Below are positions 1 to 8,755 of a stretch of DNA of 64,000 bases, piece by piece (the stretch's first letter is position 1; each line of letters starts with the position of its first letter). Where the stretch lies: the NCBI GenBank assembly GCA_037200845.1, contig JBBCGQ010000001.1, forward strand, positions 1,178,001-1,242,000, in the 5' to 3' direction. The notes beneath the pieces were generated by a model. That model had not been told where the DNA came from. It saw nothing but the letters and a program-made list of their open reading frames with translations, and did no database searches. The translations under genes and the position numbers were made by a program. This stretch comes from Bauldia sp. GTDB taxonomy: Bacteria; Pseudomonadota; Alphaproteobacteria; Rhizobiales; Kaistiaceae.

Positions 1-2
1 AT

Positions 3-1421
3 CTCATACCGTTGATACCGCTGCTTCTGCCGCCGTTCATGAAGGACTTCGCCTGGATCATCCTTTATCGGCCGAACACCGGCCTGGTGAACGTCGGGCT
101 TAGAGGCTTCTTCGGTCTCGAAAACTCGCCCTTCAACATTCACAGCCTGACCGGCATGACTCTGGTCGCGATCTTCGGCATGGCGCCGATCGCCTACGTC
201 GTGCTCGCCTCGCCGCTTTCATCGCTGAACCACACGCTGGTGGAAGCCTCGCGGGTCGCCGGCGCCAGCGCCTGGCTGACTCTGCGTCGCGTCACCATTC
301 CGGTGCTTACCCCGGCCGTGCTTTCTGCCGCGGCCCTTCTCGGCATCATGATCGCCAGCGCCTTCGAGACTCCGGTGCTGATCGGCCAGCCGGGCGGCGT
401 GCGCACCTACATCTCGGTCATCTTCGCCGCCCTCAACTCGACTGCGGTGCCCGACTACAATCTGGCCGCGGCAGAGTGCACCGCGTATCTCGTCTTCACG
501 CTGGCGGTGCTTTGGCTCTACCTCCATCTCACCCGCGTCGAGCGCAAGTACGCGGTCGTCTCCGGCCAGTCGATCACCGCCCGCGTTCGCTTCGGCACCT
601 GGGGCCGCTGGTCGCTGTTCGCCTTCTTGCTGGTCTACCTGCTGTTTGCCGCCATCCAGCTTGTCGCCGCGACGCTGTTCGTCTCTTTCGTCTCGTTCTT
701 CAGCGTCACCAAGAACACGCTCGTCTTCATCTTCTCGACGGTGAACTACACGGACGCCATGCAGTCCGGCCAGGTCGGCCGGGCCATATGGAACAGCCTG
801 TGGGTCGGTCTCATCGTGTCGACGCTGGTGGTGGTCGCGGCGACCCTGCTGAGTTTCGTGTCGATCCGTGCCCGCTTCCGCGGACGCCGTGTGCTGGAGG
901 CGATCGCCACGTTCCCGATCGCCGTCCCGCCGCTGGTCTTCTCGGTGGCGATCCTGCTGAGCCTGCTCTCGTTGCCGGGCGCGCGCGCCTTCTACAACAC
1001 GGTGACGCCGCTGCTCATCGCCGACGCGGTCGTGTTCCTGCCGTTCGCCACGCGCGTGCTTGTCGGTGCGATCATCCAGGTACACACCTCGATGGAGGAA
1101 GCTTCGCGCATCGCCGGCGCCAGCGCGGGACGCACGTTCCGGCTGATTCTGGTGCCGCTGCTTACACCGGCACTCATCGGCAGCTTCGCGCTGGTCTTCG
1201 CCTTCAGCTTCCGCGAGCTCGGCGCCATCGCGCTCCTGGTTCCGCCGGGAACGCCGCTGCTGCCTACTGAAATCTTCCAGTTCTGGGAGATCGGCCAATA
1301 CGGACCGGTCGCCGTGCTCAACATTCTTTCGGTGTTCGTGCTCGCCGTCGCTCTGCTCATCGTCTACGGCCCGGTCAACAGGTTCTCGCGCGGAGCGAGA
1401 CCCGTCCGGATGCACGGATAG
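3..1421 (+). CDS. Two-domain ABC transporter permease (iron(III)/polyamine type), 5' end cut off
   Basis: This is an inner-membrane permease of a binding-protein-dependent ABC importer, of the class in which two membrane domains are fused in one chain (FbpB/PotB-like). The frame is open to the left edge of the window, so the true start and the first helices are missing. Two EAA loops, the segments that contact the ATPase, are visible: EASRVAGASA near residue 78 of the visible part and EASRIAGASA near residue 363, each followed by LTPA and hydrophobic helices. The ATPase and binding protein must lie upstream. The gene ends about 75 bases before a TauD-type dioxygenase on the same strand, so the two may share a transcript. 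The substrate cannot be read from the sequence. A small organic acid or amine used by the downstream catabolic genes is an inference. Confidence 0.85.
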   Translation, partial: LIPLIPLLLPPFMKDFAWIILYRPNTGLVNVGLRGFFGLENSPFNIHSLTGMTLVAIFGMAPIAYVVLASPLSSLNHTLVEASRVAGASAWLTLRRVTIPVLTPAVLSAAALLGIMIASAFETPVLIGQPGGVRTYISVIFAALNSTAVPDYNLAAAECTAYLVFTLAVLWLYLHLTRVERKYAVVSGQSITARVRFGTWGRWSLFAFLLVYLLFAAIQLVAATLFVSFVSFFSVTKNTLVFIFSTVNYTDAMQSGQVGRAIWNSLWVGLIVSTLVVVAATLLSFVSIRARFRGRRVLEAIATFPIAVPPLVFSVAILLSLLSLPGARAFYNTVTPLLIADAVVFLPFATRVLVGAIIQVHTSMEEASRIAGASAGRTFRLILVPLLTPALIGSFALVFAFSFRELGAIALLVPPGTPLLPTEIFQFWEIGQYGPVAVLNILSVFVLAVALLIVYGPVNRFSRGARPVRMHG

Positions 1422-1498
1422 TTGGGAGAAACGTAGCCGCCGCCAGCACACTGGACAAAAGCGCCCACTTTGGGCGGACAAAAGAGGGAGTGAAGCAA

Positions 1499-2368
1499 AT
1501 GCAGATTCGCCAGATACCCAATGCCTTCGCAGGCGAGATCACCGATGTCGACCTGCGCACCATCGACGACAAGACCTTCAAGGAGATCGAAACCGCCATC
1601 TACAAGTACGGCGTTGTCGTTATCCGCGACCAGAAGCTCGACAACGATACGCAGGCCGACTTCGCCCGCCGCTTTGGCGACCTCGACGAGTCGGTGCGCA
1701 TGCTCCGCAAGGACAACAAGCATCGCATCAAGTCGAGCGTCATCATCGACGTCTCCAACCTCGACGAGAACAACAACACCCGCCAGAAGGACGACCGCCG
1801 TCGTCTGGAGATGATCTCCAACATGGTGTGGCACTCCGACCGCTCGTTCCGGGCGGAACGCGGTGCGCTTTCCATGCTGTTTGCCTACGCCGTGACGCCG
1901 ACTGGCGGCGAGACCGAGTTCGCCGACCTGCGCGGCGCCTACGACGCGCTGCCCCAGGACATGAAGGACAAGATCGACAACCTGCGCGCCGAGCACATCT
2001 ACGCGCACTCGCGCTCGCAGATGGGCTTCCCGGAGGTCACCGAGGACGAGACCAAGGCGCTGCCGCCGGTCCAGCATCCCCTGGTCACCAGGCACGTCTC
2101 GGGCCGCAAGTCGCTCTATCTCGGCGCCCACGCCTCCCACATCGTCGACTGGTTCGTGCCGGATGGCCGTCTCCTGCTGCACGACCTGACGGCTCACGCC
2201 ACCCAGCGCCAGTTCATCTACAGCCACAAGTGGCGTGTCGGCGATCTCGTCATCTGGGACAACCGCGTTACCCTTCACCGCGGCCGGCCGTATGACGAAT
2301 CGTTCCCGCGGGATCTGCGTCGCGTCACGACCAAGGACGTGCCGGCTCAGGCCCAGCGGGTCGCGTAG
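1499..2368 (+). CDS. TauD/TfdA family 2-oxoglutarate-dependent dioxygenase
   Basis: This is a cytoplasmic non-haem Fe(II) dioxygenase of about 289 residues, the usual size for the TauD/TfdA family, which hydroxylates a substrate while decarboxylating 2-oxoglutarate. The iron facial triad is visible as H112 and D114 in VWHSDRSF and a distal H260 in VTLHRGRP; an Arg that would hold 2-oxoglutarate follows in DLRRVTT. The ATG at 1499 is preferred over a GTG at 1490 because GGGAG at 1486-1490 is then well spaced. The gene sits between an ABC permease and an amidohydrolase, which fits import and oxidative opening of an organic compound. The family covers taurine, 2,4-D and many other substrates, so no specific substrate is assigned. 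Confidence 0.9.
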   Translation: MQIRQIPNAFAGEITDVDLRTIDDKTFKEIETAIYKYGVVVIRDQKLDNDTQADFARRFGDLDESVRMLRKDNKHRIKSSVIIDVSNLDENNNTRQKDDRRRLEMISNMVWHSDRSFRAERGALSMLFAYAVTPTGGETEFADLRGAYDALPQDMKDKIDNLRAEHIYAHSRSQMGFPEVTEDETKALPPVQHPLVTRHVSGRKSLYLGAHASHIVDWFVPDGRLLLHDLTAHATQRQFIYSHKWRVGDLVIWDNRVTLHRGRPYDESFPRDLRRVTTKDVPAQAQRVA

Positions 2369-2458
2369 GCGCCCGAAGCGTCTACTACAAGCCCGTGTCG
2401 AACGGGTCGCGCTCCTCCTCGCGACCCGCTCGTCCGGGCGGCCGATCCGGAGGCTGGT

Positions 2459-3313
2459 GTGCTGATCGTCGACGCCCAGGTTCACATTTGGGCCGCCAAC
2501 ACGCCTGATCGGCCTTGGCCGCCGGGCGTCAAGGCACATCGCCCGACCCCCTTCGATGTCGACGAGTTGCGTCGCGAGATGGACGCCGCCGGCGTCCGTC
2601 GCGCCATCCTGGTGCCGCCTTTCCTCGAAGGCGACCGCAACGACCTCGCCCTGTCCGCCGCGACCGCGGAGCCGGATCGTTTTGCCGTCATGGGCCGCTT
2701 TCCGGTCACCAGCAGCAAGGCTCGGCGCGGCGAGTTGAAGACCTGGCTGCAGCAGCCGGGCATGCTCGGCATTCGCCTGACGTTCCTGCGCGAAAGCGAG
2801 CGCGCCCTCATCCACGATGACGCCATCGACTGGCTGTGGGAGGCCGCCGAGGAGGCCGCGATCCCCGTGATGGTCTACGCGCCCTTCGGCGTGAAGGAGC
2901 TGGATGCCATTGCCGGGCGCCATCCAAGGCTCCGCATGATTATAGATCATCTCGCTTTTTCAAGGCCGGCACGCGACGCCGGGAAGCTCTTCGACCACGT
3001 CCCCGACGTCCTCGCGATGGCCAAGCGGCCGAATGTCGCCGTCAAGGCCTCGGCGCTGCCCGCCTATTCTCTGGAAGGCTACCCCTTCCGCGACATGCAC
3101 CCCACCCTCCAGCGCGCCTTTGATGTTTTCGGCCCGCGCCGCATGTTCTGGGGAAGCGACGTTACGCAGCTTCCGTGCACGTATTCCCAGGCGATTTCGA
3201 TGTTTACCGAGGAGTTGCCGTGGCTGCGCGGCGAAGACCTCGACTGGGTGATGGGACGTGGTATTCAGGCTTGGCTCGGTTGGCCCTTGCCAGCCGTCTC
3301 CAACTCCCGATAG
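2459..3313 (+). CDS. Amidohydrolase family protein (COG3618, TIM-barrel metal hydrolase)
   Basis: This is a predicted cytoplasmic TIM-barrel hydrolase or decarboxylase of the amidohydrolase-2 superfamily, about 284 residues. The N-terminal metal motif reads VDAQVHIW (D5, H9), and a C-terminal WGSDVTQL carries the late metal-binding Asp typical of the fold. Family members act on lactones, aromatic acids and related rings, for example 2-pyrone-4,6-dicarboxylate. The start is a GTG preceded by GGAGG at 2449-2453, and the ATG-less start has no better rival. It follows the dioxygenase by 90 bases on the same strand and is followed by a GntR regulator, so the three likely form one catabolic operon. 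The substrate is unknown. Confidence 0.85.
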   Translation: MLIVDAQVHIWAANTPDRPWPPGVKAHRPTPFDVDELRREMDAAGVRRAILVPPFLEGDRNDLALSAATAEPDRFAVMGRFPVTSSKARRGELKTWLQQPGMLGIRLTFLRESERALIHDDAIDWLWEAAEEAAIPVMVYAPFGVKELDAIAGRHPRLRMIIDHLAFSRPARDAGKLFDHVPDVLAMAKRPNVAVKASALPAYSLEGYPFRDMHPTLQRAFDVFGPRRMFWGSDVTQLPCTYSQAISMFTEELPWLRGEDLDWVMGRGIQAWLGWPLPAVSNSR

Positions 3314-3323
3314 GTGCGCTGCC

Positions 3324-4094
3324 ATGGACTTTCCGGTAGAACCTCCAACGTCGAAACCAAATCGGGTCCTTTTGATGCGCCTGCGCCCGTCCTCCACACG
3401 GAAGAAATCGGCCAAGGAGCCGCGGCGGGAGATAGTCGTCCACGACCTGTCGACCGAGGCGTACATCGAATTGAAGCAGGCCATTCGCAACGGCATGATT
3501 CCCTCGGGCACGCGCATTACCGAGACCGAACTCAGCTCGCAGCTCAACATGTCGCGGACGCCGATTCGCGAAGCGATCCACCGGCTCGAGTCCGAGGGAC
3601 TGCTGACCCATCAGCCGCGAAAAGGCATCGCGGTGACCCAGCCTGACCACCAGATGATCCTCGAGCTGTACATCATGCTGGAGACGCTGGAGGGCACGGC
3701 CGCCGGGCTTGCGGCGCAATATGCATCGGGTGTGGAGATCGAGACGCTGGCCGAGTTCGTCAGCGAGGAGCCGCAGTACTTCGACGACCAGAAGGCGCTG
3801 TCGCGGCAGAACCAGAAGATTCACGCGCTCATCTTCCTGGCCGCGCGCAATCGCTATCTCCTGCACAGCTACGAGCATACCGCCGCGAATTTCTCCCTGC
3901 TGCCGGTGTTGCCGCCCGACGTTGCCCGCGCCACCAGCCAGCACGAGGGCCACGTGCAGATCCTGGCGGCCATCCGCAACCGTGATTCGGTCGAGGCGGA
4001 GCGGCAGGCGCGCGAACACATCCGCCAGTCGCGCAAGCGCCGCCTGGGCAACATCATGCAGACGGAAAATCTCGGGCGCTGGTTCCCGCGCTAG
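3324..4094 (+). CDS. GntR family transcriptional regulator (FadR/FCD subfamily)
   Basis: This is a DNA-binding repressor or activator of about 256 residues with the FadR-type layout. A winged helix-turn-helix spans roughly residues 50-110 and includes ELSSQLNMSRTPIREAIHRL, the hallmark recognition helix. An all-helical FCD ligand domain fills the rest. FCD regulators usually sense the carboxylic acid handled by neighbouring enzymes. The open frame extends upstream into the amidohydrolase gene, so I place the start at ATG 3324; ATG 3375 is an alternative. No strong ribosome site decides between them. It probably controls the dioxygenase-amidohydrolase operon and perhaps the divergent catabolic block to the right. 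That target assignment is inference. Confidence 0.88.
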   Translation: MDFPVEPPTSKPNRVLLMRLRPSSTRKKSAKEPRREIVVHDLSTEAYIELKQAIRNGMIPSGTRITETELSSQLNMSRTPIREAIHRLESEGLLTHQPRKGIAVTQPDHQMILELYIMLETLEGTAAGLAAQYASGVEIETLAEFVSEEPQYFDDQKALSRQNQKIHALIFLAARNRYLLHSYEHTAANFSLLPVLPPDVARATSQHEGHVQILAAIRNRDSVEAERQAREHIRQSRKRRLGNIMQTENLGRWFPR

Positions 4095-4148
4095 ACGCCG
4101 GAGCGGAAGCGCGGCAGGCCGCGCCGTCCTGTCGGGCGACGGATGCCT

Positions 4149-5114
4149 TCAGCCGTGCCGTGCCTGATACGTCTCGCCGGCGGCGGGCAGTTCCCCGACC
4201 AGCCGCCCGTCGGCGATGGCGGAGCGCACCTCGCTTTTCAGCGTGTTCGCCAGTTGCGTCATGGCCAGCGTCAGCGGCCGGTGGCCGGCGTAGGCGATCA
4301 TGTACTGGTTGGTGACGCGCGGCTCGACGATGCGGCGCACGACCAGCCGCGAATCGTTGAGTTCGTTGATCACCGCCCCATGCGGCAGCACCGTCGTGCC
4401 GACGTCGTTCTGCACCAGTTCCTTGGCGGCATTCAGCGCATCTATCTCGACGAAGACGTCGAGCTTGAGCCGCCGCTCGCTCGCCGCCGCTTCGAGTTCG
4501 CGGCGCAGCCCGTGGTGGCGGCCGGGCAGGATCAAGCGCTTCTCCGCCACCTTGGCGAACGGGATCGAGGTGTCCTTCCGTTCGGCCGGCGGCACGCTCT
4601 TGCGGTTGGCGACATGAAAAAGATCGACCTGCATCAACGGGTCCATGTGGAGGTGCGGCGAGCGCCGCGCGCTGTTGATCACGGCCATGTCGAGCCGCCC
4701 GTTGACCAGCCACTCGTTGACGTACCCGCTGAAGCCGTCGACGAGATGCAGCGTCGCGTTCGGGAAGCGCTCGAGAAACGTCATCACCAGCCGTGCACCG
4801 AATACGGCGCTGATCGAGGGTGGCATGCCGCAGCTCACCGGGCCGACCGGCGACAGGGCGAGCGAGCTGATCTCGATCTTTGCCTGCTGCAGGTCGCGCA
4901 TCAGCGGCTCGATGATCTGACGGAAGCGCTCGCCCTCCTCGGTGATCGTGATGCCGCGGCCGTTGCGGTAGAAAAGTGCGACGCCGAGCTCCTTCTCGAG
5001 CAGTCGCAGGTGGCGGCTGAGAGCCGGCTGGGCGATGCCGAGAATGCTCGACGCTTTCGACAGGCTGGTGGTGTCGGCGATCGCCAGAAAATGCTGAAGT
5101 TGACGAAGTTCCAT
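4149..5114 (-). CDS. LysR family transcriptional regulator
   Basis: This is a LysR-type regulator of 321 residues, the typical length. The N-terminal helix-turn-helix (residues 1-60) contains SKASSILGIAQPALSRHL, and the rest fits the two-lobed periplasmic-binding-like effector domain. It is transcribed away from the RraA-like gene, with 139 bases between the two starts. That is the classic arrangement in which a LysR protein represses itself and activates its divergent neighbour. A TGGCA-N13-TGCCA inverted repeat in the gap is a plausible operator. The effector is unknown, but a carboxylic or hydroxy acid intermediate of the local pathway is likely. Confidence 0.92.
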   Translation of the reverse strand: MELRQLQHFLAIADTTSLSKASSILGIAQPALSRHLRLLEKELGVALFYRNGRGITITEEGERFRQIIEPLMRDLQQAKIEISSLALSPVGPVSCGMPPSISAVFGARLVMTFLERFPNATLHLVDGFSGYVNEWLVNGRLDMAVINSARRSPHLHMDPLMQVDLFHVANRKSVPPAERKDTSIPFAKVAEKRLILPGRHHGLRRELEAAASERRLKLDVFVEIDALNAAKELVQNDVGTTVLPHGAVINELNDSRLVVRRIVEPRVTNQYMIAYAGHRPLTLAMTQLANTLKSEVRSAIADGRLVGELPAAGETYQARHG

Positions 5115-5152
5115 CCCTGATTCCGGTTGTGCGAGCTAAGGTTTAATGACTA

Positions 5153-5175
5153 TGGCAAATCCGGCATAGCTGCCA
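5153..5175. promoter_or_regulatory. Inverted repeat in the LysR/RraA divergent gap, candidate LysR operator
   Basis: TGGCA at 5153-5157 and TGCCA at 5171-5175 form an inverted repeat with a 13-base spacer. It contains the T-N11-A type symmetry expected of LysR boxes and lies between the two divergent starts. The repeat is seen directly; its role as an operator is inferred from position. Confidence 0.35.
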
Positions 5176-5253
5176 GATTGGCACTGGCGATATTCGCGTT
5201 TCGCCCCGGCTGCATATGATCGCCGTCTCGACAGAACGAACCGAGAGACACCC

Positions 5254-5901
5254 GTGATCGACGCAGAGTTCCTGGGCCAGTGCGGCGCCATCGCGGTAAG
5301 CAACTGGTCCGACGTTCTCGATACCCTCGCCGTCAAAGGCGTGATGAGCGGCATCCCGCGCCGCGCCGGGCAGGGCTCGTTCGTCGGCCGCGCCGTTACC
5401 GTCCGGCACACCGTCGGCCCGCTCGGCGCATACGCCAAGGAAGACTTCGCCGTCGCCCGCATGTTCGACGGGCTGAAGCCGGGCGACGTGCTCGTCGTCG
5501 ACATGGGTGGCGCCGAAATCTCGACCATGGGCGGCAACGCCGCCACCGTGGCAAAGCGCAACGGCGCCGCCGCGGTGATCATCGACGGCGGTTGCCGCGA
5601 CATCGACGAGATAGCCGCCACCGGCCTGTGGGTCGGCAGCCGTCATCTCACGCCGCTTACCGGCAGGACGCGCGTCCGCATCGAGTCGATAGGCGAGCCG
5701 GTAGTGGTCGGCGGCGTCAATGTGCATGCCGGTGACATCGTCCTCGGCGACGACACCGGCATTCTCGTCATGCGTCCCGATCTCGCCCTGCGCGCGCTCG
5801 CGCATGCGCGGCAGATGTCCGAGATCGATATGAAGCTCGATCAGGCACTGAAGTCCGGCCTCTCGTTTGCCGAGGCGGCGAAGCGGGCGAGCTTCCTGTA
5901 G
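5254..5901 (+). CDS. RraA-like / HMG aldolase family protein
   Basis: This is a protein of 215 residues in the RraA-like family, which includes 4-hydroxy-4-methyl-2-oxoglutarate/4-carboxy-4-hydroxy-2-oxoadipate aldolases and oxaloacetate decarboxylases as well as the RNase E inhibitor RraA. The substrate and metal signature IIDGGCRDIDEI near residue 110, with the conserved Arg-Asp pair, is present, as is GDVLVVDMGG earlier. The catalytic branch, cleaving a hydroxy-oxo acid to pyruvate or oxaloacetate, fits the catabolic context better than RNA turnover. The GTG start follows a GAGAG-like ribosome site. It is divergent from a LysR gene that probably controls it. Confidence 0.85.
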   Translation: MIDAEFLGQCGAIAVSNWSDVLDTLAVKGVMSGIPRRAGQGSFVGRAVTVRHTVGPLGAYAKEDFAVARMFDGLKPGDVLVVDMGGAEISTMGGNAATVAKRNGAAAVIIDGGCRDIDEIAATGLWVGSRHLTPLTGRTRVRIESIGEPVVVGGVNVHAGDIVLGDDTGILVMRPDLALRALAHARQMSEIDMKLDQALKSGLSFAEAAKRASFL

Positions 5902-5981
5902 CGCGGCGGCGTCGCGACCGGATTTTTCCACCGGCGCCGCCACAGGACCGCCCACGACCCGGCCTCGCGTCAGCGAAATCT

Positions 5982-7838
5982 TCAGGCCCGCTTGCCGGTG
6001 CCTGTCCCGACGATCGCGGCCTTGTGTTCGTCGTCGACCGCGCGCGTCTCGCCGGTGGCGATGTTGGTGCGGGTCGCATCGACCGATCCATAGATCCACA
6101 GAATTTTCATCGGCTCGCTGGCCGAGCGATTGATGAAGCGATGCGGCAGGTTGGCGGGGATGAACGTCGTGTCGAGCGCCTTGAGCTCGTGCTGCACGCC
6201 GTCGATCTCGGCGATCGCGTTGCCCTCGAGCAGCACGACGCTTTCGTCGCAATTGTGCTTATGCAGCGCAATCGCAGCGTTCGGCTCGAAGATGGTGATA
6301 CCGTTGATGAAGCCGGTTGCGCCGACGCTGCGGGTGACGAGCGGCACGGTCCTGGCGCCGCCGCCGCGCTCGCGCGCCGGAATCTTCTCGGGCGACAGGA
6401 TCGCCGCCTGGAGCTTGGCCACCGCGGCGGCCGTCGACGGCTTGTTGTCCTGCCTGGTTGCAGCGGCGACCGCCGGCCCGATCCAGATCGTCTTGATGTT
6501 GACGAACTCCCGGATGCCGTAGACGCCGAGCTCGCGCCCGTAGCCGGACTTCTTGATCCCGCCGAAGGGCAGGCGTGCATCGGAAGCCACCAGCCCGTTG
6601 ATGAACACCGCGCCGGCTTCGATCCGGCGCGCGAGGCCGCGGGCGCGCGCGATGTCGCGTGTCCACAAGGCGGCGCCCAGCCCGAACTCGGTCTGGTTCG
6701 CCAGGCGGATCGCTTCATCTACGCTGGCGACGCGAATGACCGCCGCTACCGGCCCAAAGGTCTCCTCCGAGAAGGCCGCCATCTCGGGGGTGACGTTGTC
6801 GAGCACGGTCGGCGCATAGTAGTAGCCCGGCCCGGCCAACGGCTCGCCACCGATGCGCAGCGTGGCGCCCGCGGCGACGCTGCGCTCGACCTGGCGATGC
6901 AGGTCGTCGCGCAGGTCGCGCCGCGCCATGGGTCCGATGTCGGTATCGCGCTTCGTCGGGTCGCCCACCTTCAGCTTTGCGACGTTGGCGACGAAGGCCG
7001 CCACGAATTGGTCGGCCACCTGCGCCTCGACGATGAAGCGCTTGGCGTTGACGCAGCTTTGTCCGCCGTTGGTATAGCGCGCCTTGACCGCGACCGCCGC
7101 CGCTTCCGTGATGTCCGCATCGGCAAGCACGATGAACGGGTCGGAGCCGCCGAGTTCCAGCACCTGCTTCTTCAGCGCCTTCGCCGCTTCGGCGGCGACG
7201 ATGCTGCCGACGCTGGTCGAGCCGGTGAGAGAGACGGCGGCAATGCGCGCGTCGGCGATCAACGGCGCCACGGCCTTTGCCTCGATCAGCAGCGTGCCCG
7301 CAAGCCCCGCCGGCACGCCCGCCTTCTGCATGATTTCGCCGATCGCAAGCGCGCATTGCGGCACGTTGCCGGCGTGTTTCAGGATGATGCCGTTCCCCGC
7401 CGCCAGCGCCGGCGCGGCAAAGCGGAAGTACTGCCAGAAGGGAAAGTTCCACGGCATGATGCCGAGGATGACACCGAGCGGATCGAACACGACGCCGCTT
7501 TCCGTGGCGCTCGACGGATAGTTTTCGGCGGCGAGGAAGCCCGGGGCCGCGTCGCTATAATAGTCGAGCGTCCACGCGCATTTCTCGACCTCGCCCTCGG
7601 CCTCGACGATCGGCTTGCCCATCTCCGCGGTGATGAGGCCGGCATAGCGGCTCTTGCCGGCGCGAAGCTCGGCGGCGATCTGGCGCAGCAGCCCGGCCCG
7701 CTTTTCGACCGGCACCTCGCGCCAGGAAGCCTGCGCCGATACCGCGGCGTCCAGCGCGGCATCGACCTCGGCGGGCGTGGCGAAATCGAAGCGGGCGGTC
7801 TCTATGCCGGTGGTGGGATTGATCGAAATCTGGGGCAT
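5982..7838 (-). CDS. Aldehyde dehydrogenase fused to a C-terminal cupin domain
   Basis: Residues 1-455 form a complete NAD(P)-dependent aldehyde dehydrogenase closest in style to succinate-semialdehyde dehydrogenases. N131 in MPWNF, the general base E228 in LELGG and the catalytic C262 in NGGQSC are all present. After a linker at about 456-500, residues 500-600 form a cupin: H526, H528 and E532 in LHKHNCDE and H566 in LPHRF make a full metal site. The family normally ends near residue 460-480, so the extra 140 residues are a true fusion within one uninterrupted frame. The cupin could bind a sugar-like or hydroxy-acid ligand, act as a dioxygenase or isomerase, or regulate the enzyme; which one is unknown. 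The gene lies 33 bases downstream of a hydroxypyruvate-isomerase-like gene on the same strand, so they are probably co-transcribed. Confidence 0.9.
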   Translation of the reverse strand: MPQISINPTTGIETARFDFATPAEVDAALDAAVSAQASWREVPVEKRAGLLRQIAAELRAGKSRYAGLITAEMGKPIVEAEGEVEKCAWTLDYYSDAAPGFLAAENYPSSATESGVVFDPLGVILGIMPWNFPFWQYFRFAAPALAAGNGIILKHAGNVPQCALAIGEIMQKAGVPAGLAGTLLIEAKAVAPLIADARIAAVSLTGSTSVGSIVAAEAAKALKKQVLELGGSDPFIVLADADITEAAAVAVKARYTNGGQSCVNAKRFIVEAQVADQFVAAFVANVAKLKVGDPTKRDTDIGPMARRDLRDDLHRQVERSVAAGATLRIGGEPLAGPGYYYAPTVLDNVTPEMAAFSEETFGPVAAVIRVASVDEAIRLANQTEFGLGAALWTRDIARARGLARRIEAGAVFINGLVASDARLPFGGIKKSGYGRELGVYGIREFVNIKTIWIGPAVAAATRQDNKPSTAAAVAKLQAAILSPEKIPARERGGGARTVPLVTRSVGATGFINGITIFEPNAAIALHKHNCDESVVLLEGNAIAEIDGVQHELKALDTTFIPANLPHRFINRSASEPMKILWIYGSVDATRTNIATGETRAVDDEHKAAIVGTGTGKRA

Positions 7839-7871
7839 GCTGGTCTCTCGCGAAGGGAGGCGGTGACTTCT

Positions 7872-8681
7872 CTATTGATCTTGGCCGAGCTGCTTCTGCC
7901 AGCTCGGCATCCAGCCGAGACCGGCCTCGGTTCCCGCCGTGGGAATATATTCGAAGCCGATCGCGCCGCTGTAGTCCTGGGCGATCAGTGTGGCGAGAAA
8001 CGGCACGAACTGCAGCGTGCCGGTCCCGGGCTCGTGGCGGCCGGGATGGTCGGCGATATGGACGTGGCCGATACGCGCCACATTGGCGCTGGCGAAGTCG
8101 GCAGGATCTTCGCCGTTGCAGGATGCGTGGAACGTATCGAGAAGAACAAATATTTCCGAGGGAGCCACCGCGTCGGCGGCCTTCAGCACGTCGCTGAGCG
8201 TTGCGATGTGATAGCCCGGCACCGCGGCGCCGCTGATCGCTTCGACCAGCACCGAGCAGTCCCGGCCGCGGCAGGCTTCAACCGCGAAGGCGAGGTTGGC
8301 GAGGTACGTCGCGCTGACCGTCGCCGCATCGGCGTCCTTCGGCGCGACGCCGGCCATCGGGTGCACGTACGGCGCGCCGACTGTCTCGGCGTAGTCGATC
8401 GAGCGCAGGAAAGACTCGCGGAACTCGGCTTCTCGGCCGGGCAGGGCGGCGATGCCCTTTTCGCCCTTGGCGGCGTCGCCGTTGCCGGCAGCGAGTTGCG
8501 CGAACGTCAGGCCTTCGCCCTTGATGATCGCCGCCATCTCAACCGCCGGAACCGCGAAAGGCTGCGGATGCTCAACCGCATCGAAGCCGGCACGCCGCGC
8601 CGCCGCCGGGCGCTCCTTCAGCGCGATGTCGTTGAACAGATAGCCGATATGGGCCGACAGACGCCGCGCTCGTCCAGTCAT
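7872..8681 (-). CDS. Hydroxypyruvate isomerase-like TIM-barrel protein (first copy)
   Basis: This is a xylose-isomerase-like TIM barrel of 269 residues, the size and style of the Hyi family that interconverts hydroxypyruvate and tartronate semialdehyde. The family block GIAALPGREAEF, the Glu of VLVEAIS, the His-containing GHVHIADHPGRHEPGTG and a terminal GFEYIP are visible and fit the metal and substrate sites. It is the first gene of a leftward unit with the dehydrogenase-cupin fusion, which would oxidise or otherwise process the aldehyde. A similar protein lies at 11961-12755. Two TATACAC repeats upstream suggest regulation. Assignment to hydroxypyruvate itself is by family only, and other keto-sugar acids are possible. 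Confidence 0.82.
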   Translation of the reverse strand: MTGRARRLSAHIGYLFNDIALKERPAAARRAGFDAVEHPQPFAVPAVEMAAIIKGEGLTFAQLAAGNGDAAKGEKGIAALPGREAEFRESFLRSIDYAETVGAPYVHPMAGVAPKDADAATVSATYLANLAFAVEACRGRDCSVLVEAISGAAVPGYHIATLSDVLKAADAVAPSEIFVLLDTFHASCNGEDPADFASANVARIGHVHIADHPGRHEPGTGTLQFVPFLATLIAQDYSGAIGFEYIPTAGTEAGLGWMPSWQKQLGQDQ

Positions 8682-8727
8682 GATGATGGCTTGAAAGGCA
8701 AGGAAATAGCGGATTTCATCGCGCTGA

Positions 8728-8755
8728 TATACACTGCGAAGACATCAGTATACAC
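8728..8755. promoter_or_regulatory. Two TATACAC direct repeats 21 bases apart, candidate operator
   Basis: TATACAC occurs at 8728-8734 and again at 8749-8755, a spacing of exactly two helical turns, upstream of the leftward isomerase/dehydrogenase-cupin unit. The core resembles the TATACA-type half sites of FadR-subfamily GntR regulators such as the one at 3324-4094. The repeat is seen; the link to that regulator is inference. Confidence 0.35.

Noticed and set aside
12..1421. Taking the TTG at 12 as the true start of the permease
   Set aside because: The frame is open to the window edge and the first membrane domain lacks its early helices, so the gene is truncated by the window.
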